Below are positions 15,717-16,567 of a DNA stretch of 16,567 nt, in pieces. Under the pieces are notes generated by a model. It made no database searches. It was not told where the DNA came from and was given only the letters and a program-made list of their open reading frames with translations. How positions within the stretch are numbered: position 1 is the first letter of the stretch; each line of letters begins with the position of its first letter. This DNA is from Prevotellaceae bacterium (GTDB lineage: Bacteria; Bacteroidota; Bacteroidia; Bacteroidales; Bacteroidaceae), in NCBI GenBank assembly GCA_021204715.1, contig JAJPYW010000119.1, positions 1 through 16,567 of the forward strand, read 5' to 3'. The position numbers and the translations under genes are program-made.

Positions 15717-16567
15717 ATGATAAAGATTAAATGTTTGTGTGGCGTTTTGTTGACGCTTTTCGTGACGGCCGGGGCAATGGCCCAGACTGCATACGATTAT
15801 TCCCGGCTGCAGCGGGAAAAATTGGGTAGGGGCGTGGTGGCGCTCCGTGAGAATCCGTCGGATGTGACCGTCTCTTGGCGTTATCTTTCTTCCGACGCGA
15901 TGGAGACTTCGTTCAACGTCTACAGGGACGGGGTGAAAGTGGCCGAGGTGCCTGCCACGACGGGTACGTTCTACCGTGACGCATACGATGGGACACAGGC
16001 GGCTGTCTACACGGTGAATCCTGTGGTGGACGGCGTGGAAATAGCTGATGCGGGCGGTAGCTATACGTTGCCTGCCGACGCGCCTTGCGGCTATATCAAT
16101 ATTCCGCTCGACGTGCCTGCCGAGGGTGTGACGCCCGCGGGCCAGCCTTATAAGTACAGCCCCAACGACGCCTCCGTGGGCGACGTGGACGGTGACGGTG
16201 AATATGAGATTATATTGAAATGGGATCCTTCCAACTCGCACGACAACGCGCAGGATGGCTATACGGGCAATGTCTACATAGATTGCTACCGCTTGACGGG
16301 CGAGAAATTGTGGCGCATTGACTTGGGGAAGAACATCCGCGCGGGCGCGCACTACACGCAGTTCATGGTGTTCGACTTGGATGGCGACGGCAAGGCCGAG
16401 GTGGTGATGAAGACCGCTGACGGTACCATAGACGGCACGGGTGTGGTTATTGGCGACGCCGAGGCCGATTACCGTGAACCGGGCGACCCGGACATTCCCG
16501 CAGGCGGAGACTTTCCTCCCGGAGACCCGCGTGGCCTGCCTCAACCGGGCGACCCGTTGCACAACCA
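15717..16567 (+). CDS. PL11 rhamnogalacturonan lyase, 3' end cut off by window edge
   Basis: From ATG 15717 the frame is open for 283 codons to the edge. It starts with a signal peptide (MIKIKCLCGVLLTLFVTAGA, then MAQ). RLQREKLGRGVVALR and WRYLSSD...FNVYRDG form the N-terminal fibronectin-like part. The start of the eight-bladed propeller follows, with SVGDVDGDGEYEIILKWDPS, DNAQDGYTGNVYIDCYRL, AHYTQFMVFDLDGDGKAEV and MKTADGTIDGTG. These are the calcium-binding DxDGDG motifs and core of family PL11, as in YesW and YesX, which cleave the rhamnogalacturonan I backbone by beta-elimination. Near the edge (about residues 252-281) a Gly-Pro-Asp-rich stretch with repeated GDP appears where the family usually has a shorter loop. 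It starts 110 bases after pepP, and no clean promoter was found in between. Confidence 0.92.
   Translation, partial: MIKIKCLCGVLLTLFVTAGAMAQTAYDYSRLQREKLGRGVVALRENPSDVTVSWRYLSSDAMETSFNVYRDGVKVAEVPATTGTFYRDAYDGTQAAVYTVNPVVDGVEIADAGGSYTLPADAPCGYINIPLDVPAEGVTPAGQPYKYSPNDASVGDVDGDGEYEIILKWDPSNSHDNAQDGYTGNVYIDCYRLTGEKLWRIDLGKNIRAGAHYTQFMVFDLDGDGKAEVVMKTADGTIDGTGVVIGDAEADYREPGDPDIPAGGDFPPGDPRGLPQPGDPLHN

Noticed and set aside
15522..16562. 346-codon antisense frame over the PL11 gene
   Set aside because: The sense frame has unmistakable PL11 motifs; the antisense one spans the end of pepP, the intergenic gap and PL11 and resembles no family.

Overview
The window looks like chromosomal DNA from a gut-type Bacteroidales, most likely Bacteroides or a close relative. 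It holds a SusC/SusD-type outer-membrane pair, a Mfa/fimbrillin-type lipoprotein, an AAA-ATPase of the kind common in this order, a family PL11 rhamnogalacturonan lyase, and promoters of the Bacteroides TTTG-N19-21-TAnnTTTG form. No ribosomal or transfer RNA gene was seen, so the genus is an inference.

Left part (1-2956). A fimbrillin-family lipoprotein gene on the minus strand runs off the left edge. It is followed by about 1.1 kb of degenerate DNA with a terminator-like hairpin, a 23-bp tandem repeat, a short GC-rich open frame on the minus strand whose stop lies inside that repeat, and a 137-bp imperfect palindrome. Next is a minus-strand AAA-ATPase pseudogene with one frameshift and a lost C-terminal half.

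Centre (2957-10410). This is a small polysaccharide-utilisation cluster on the plus strand. An intact susC is followed 12 bases later by a susD interrupted by an in-frame TGA. After a strong terminator comes a secreted GH31 glycoside hydrolase with its own promoter, ended by another strong hairpin. The susC and GH31 promoters carry the same 14-bp palindrome TTGATTTAAATCAA, which is the textbook FNR/CRP-type box, at nearly the same distance upstream (about -82 to -84). This suggests that the two transcription units share a regulator. SusC and SusD would bind and import a glycan oligosaccharide and GH31 would trim it, although with susD broken the uptake half may not work in this strain.

Right part (10411-16567). 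A 500-bp non-coding stretch holds a 182-bp imperfect palindrome and a 50-bp repeat. An inverted copy of that repeat, 45/50 identical, lies in the susC leader, so the pair brackets the susC-susD-GH31 block. A PIN-domain toxin-antitoxin operon follows. Then come a secreted alpha/beta-hydrolase esterase (minus strand), a divergent MATE efflux pump, an Xaa-Pro aminopeptidase, and the 5' part of a PL11 rhamnogalacturonan lyase running off the right edge.

The most interesting signals are the paired palindromic operators with matched promoter geometry, the inverted 50-bp repeat pair, the two long imperfect palindromes, and the decay of susD and the ATPase. No phage, insertion sequence, CRISPR array or RNA gene was recognised.
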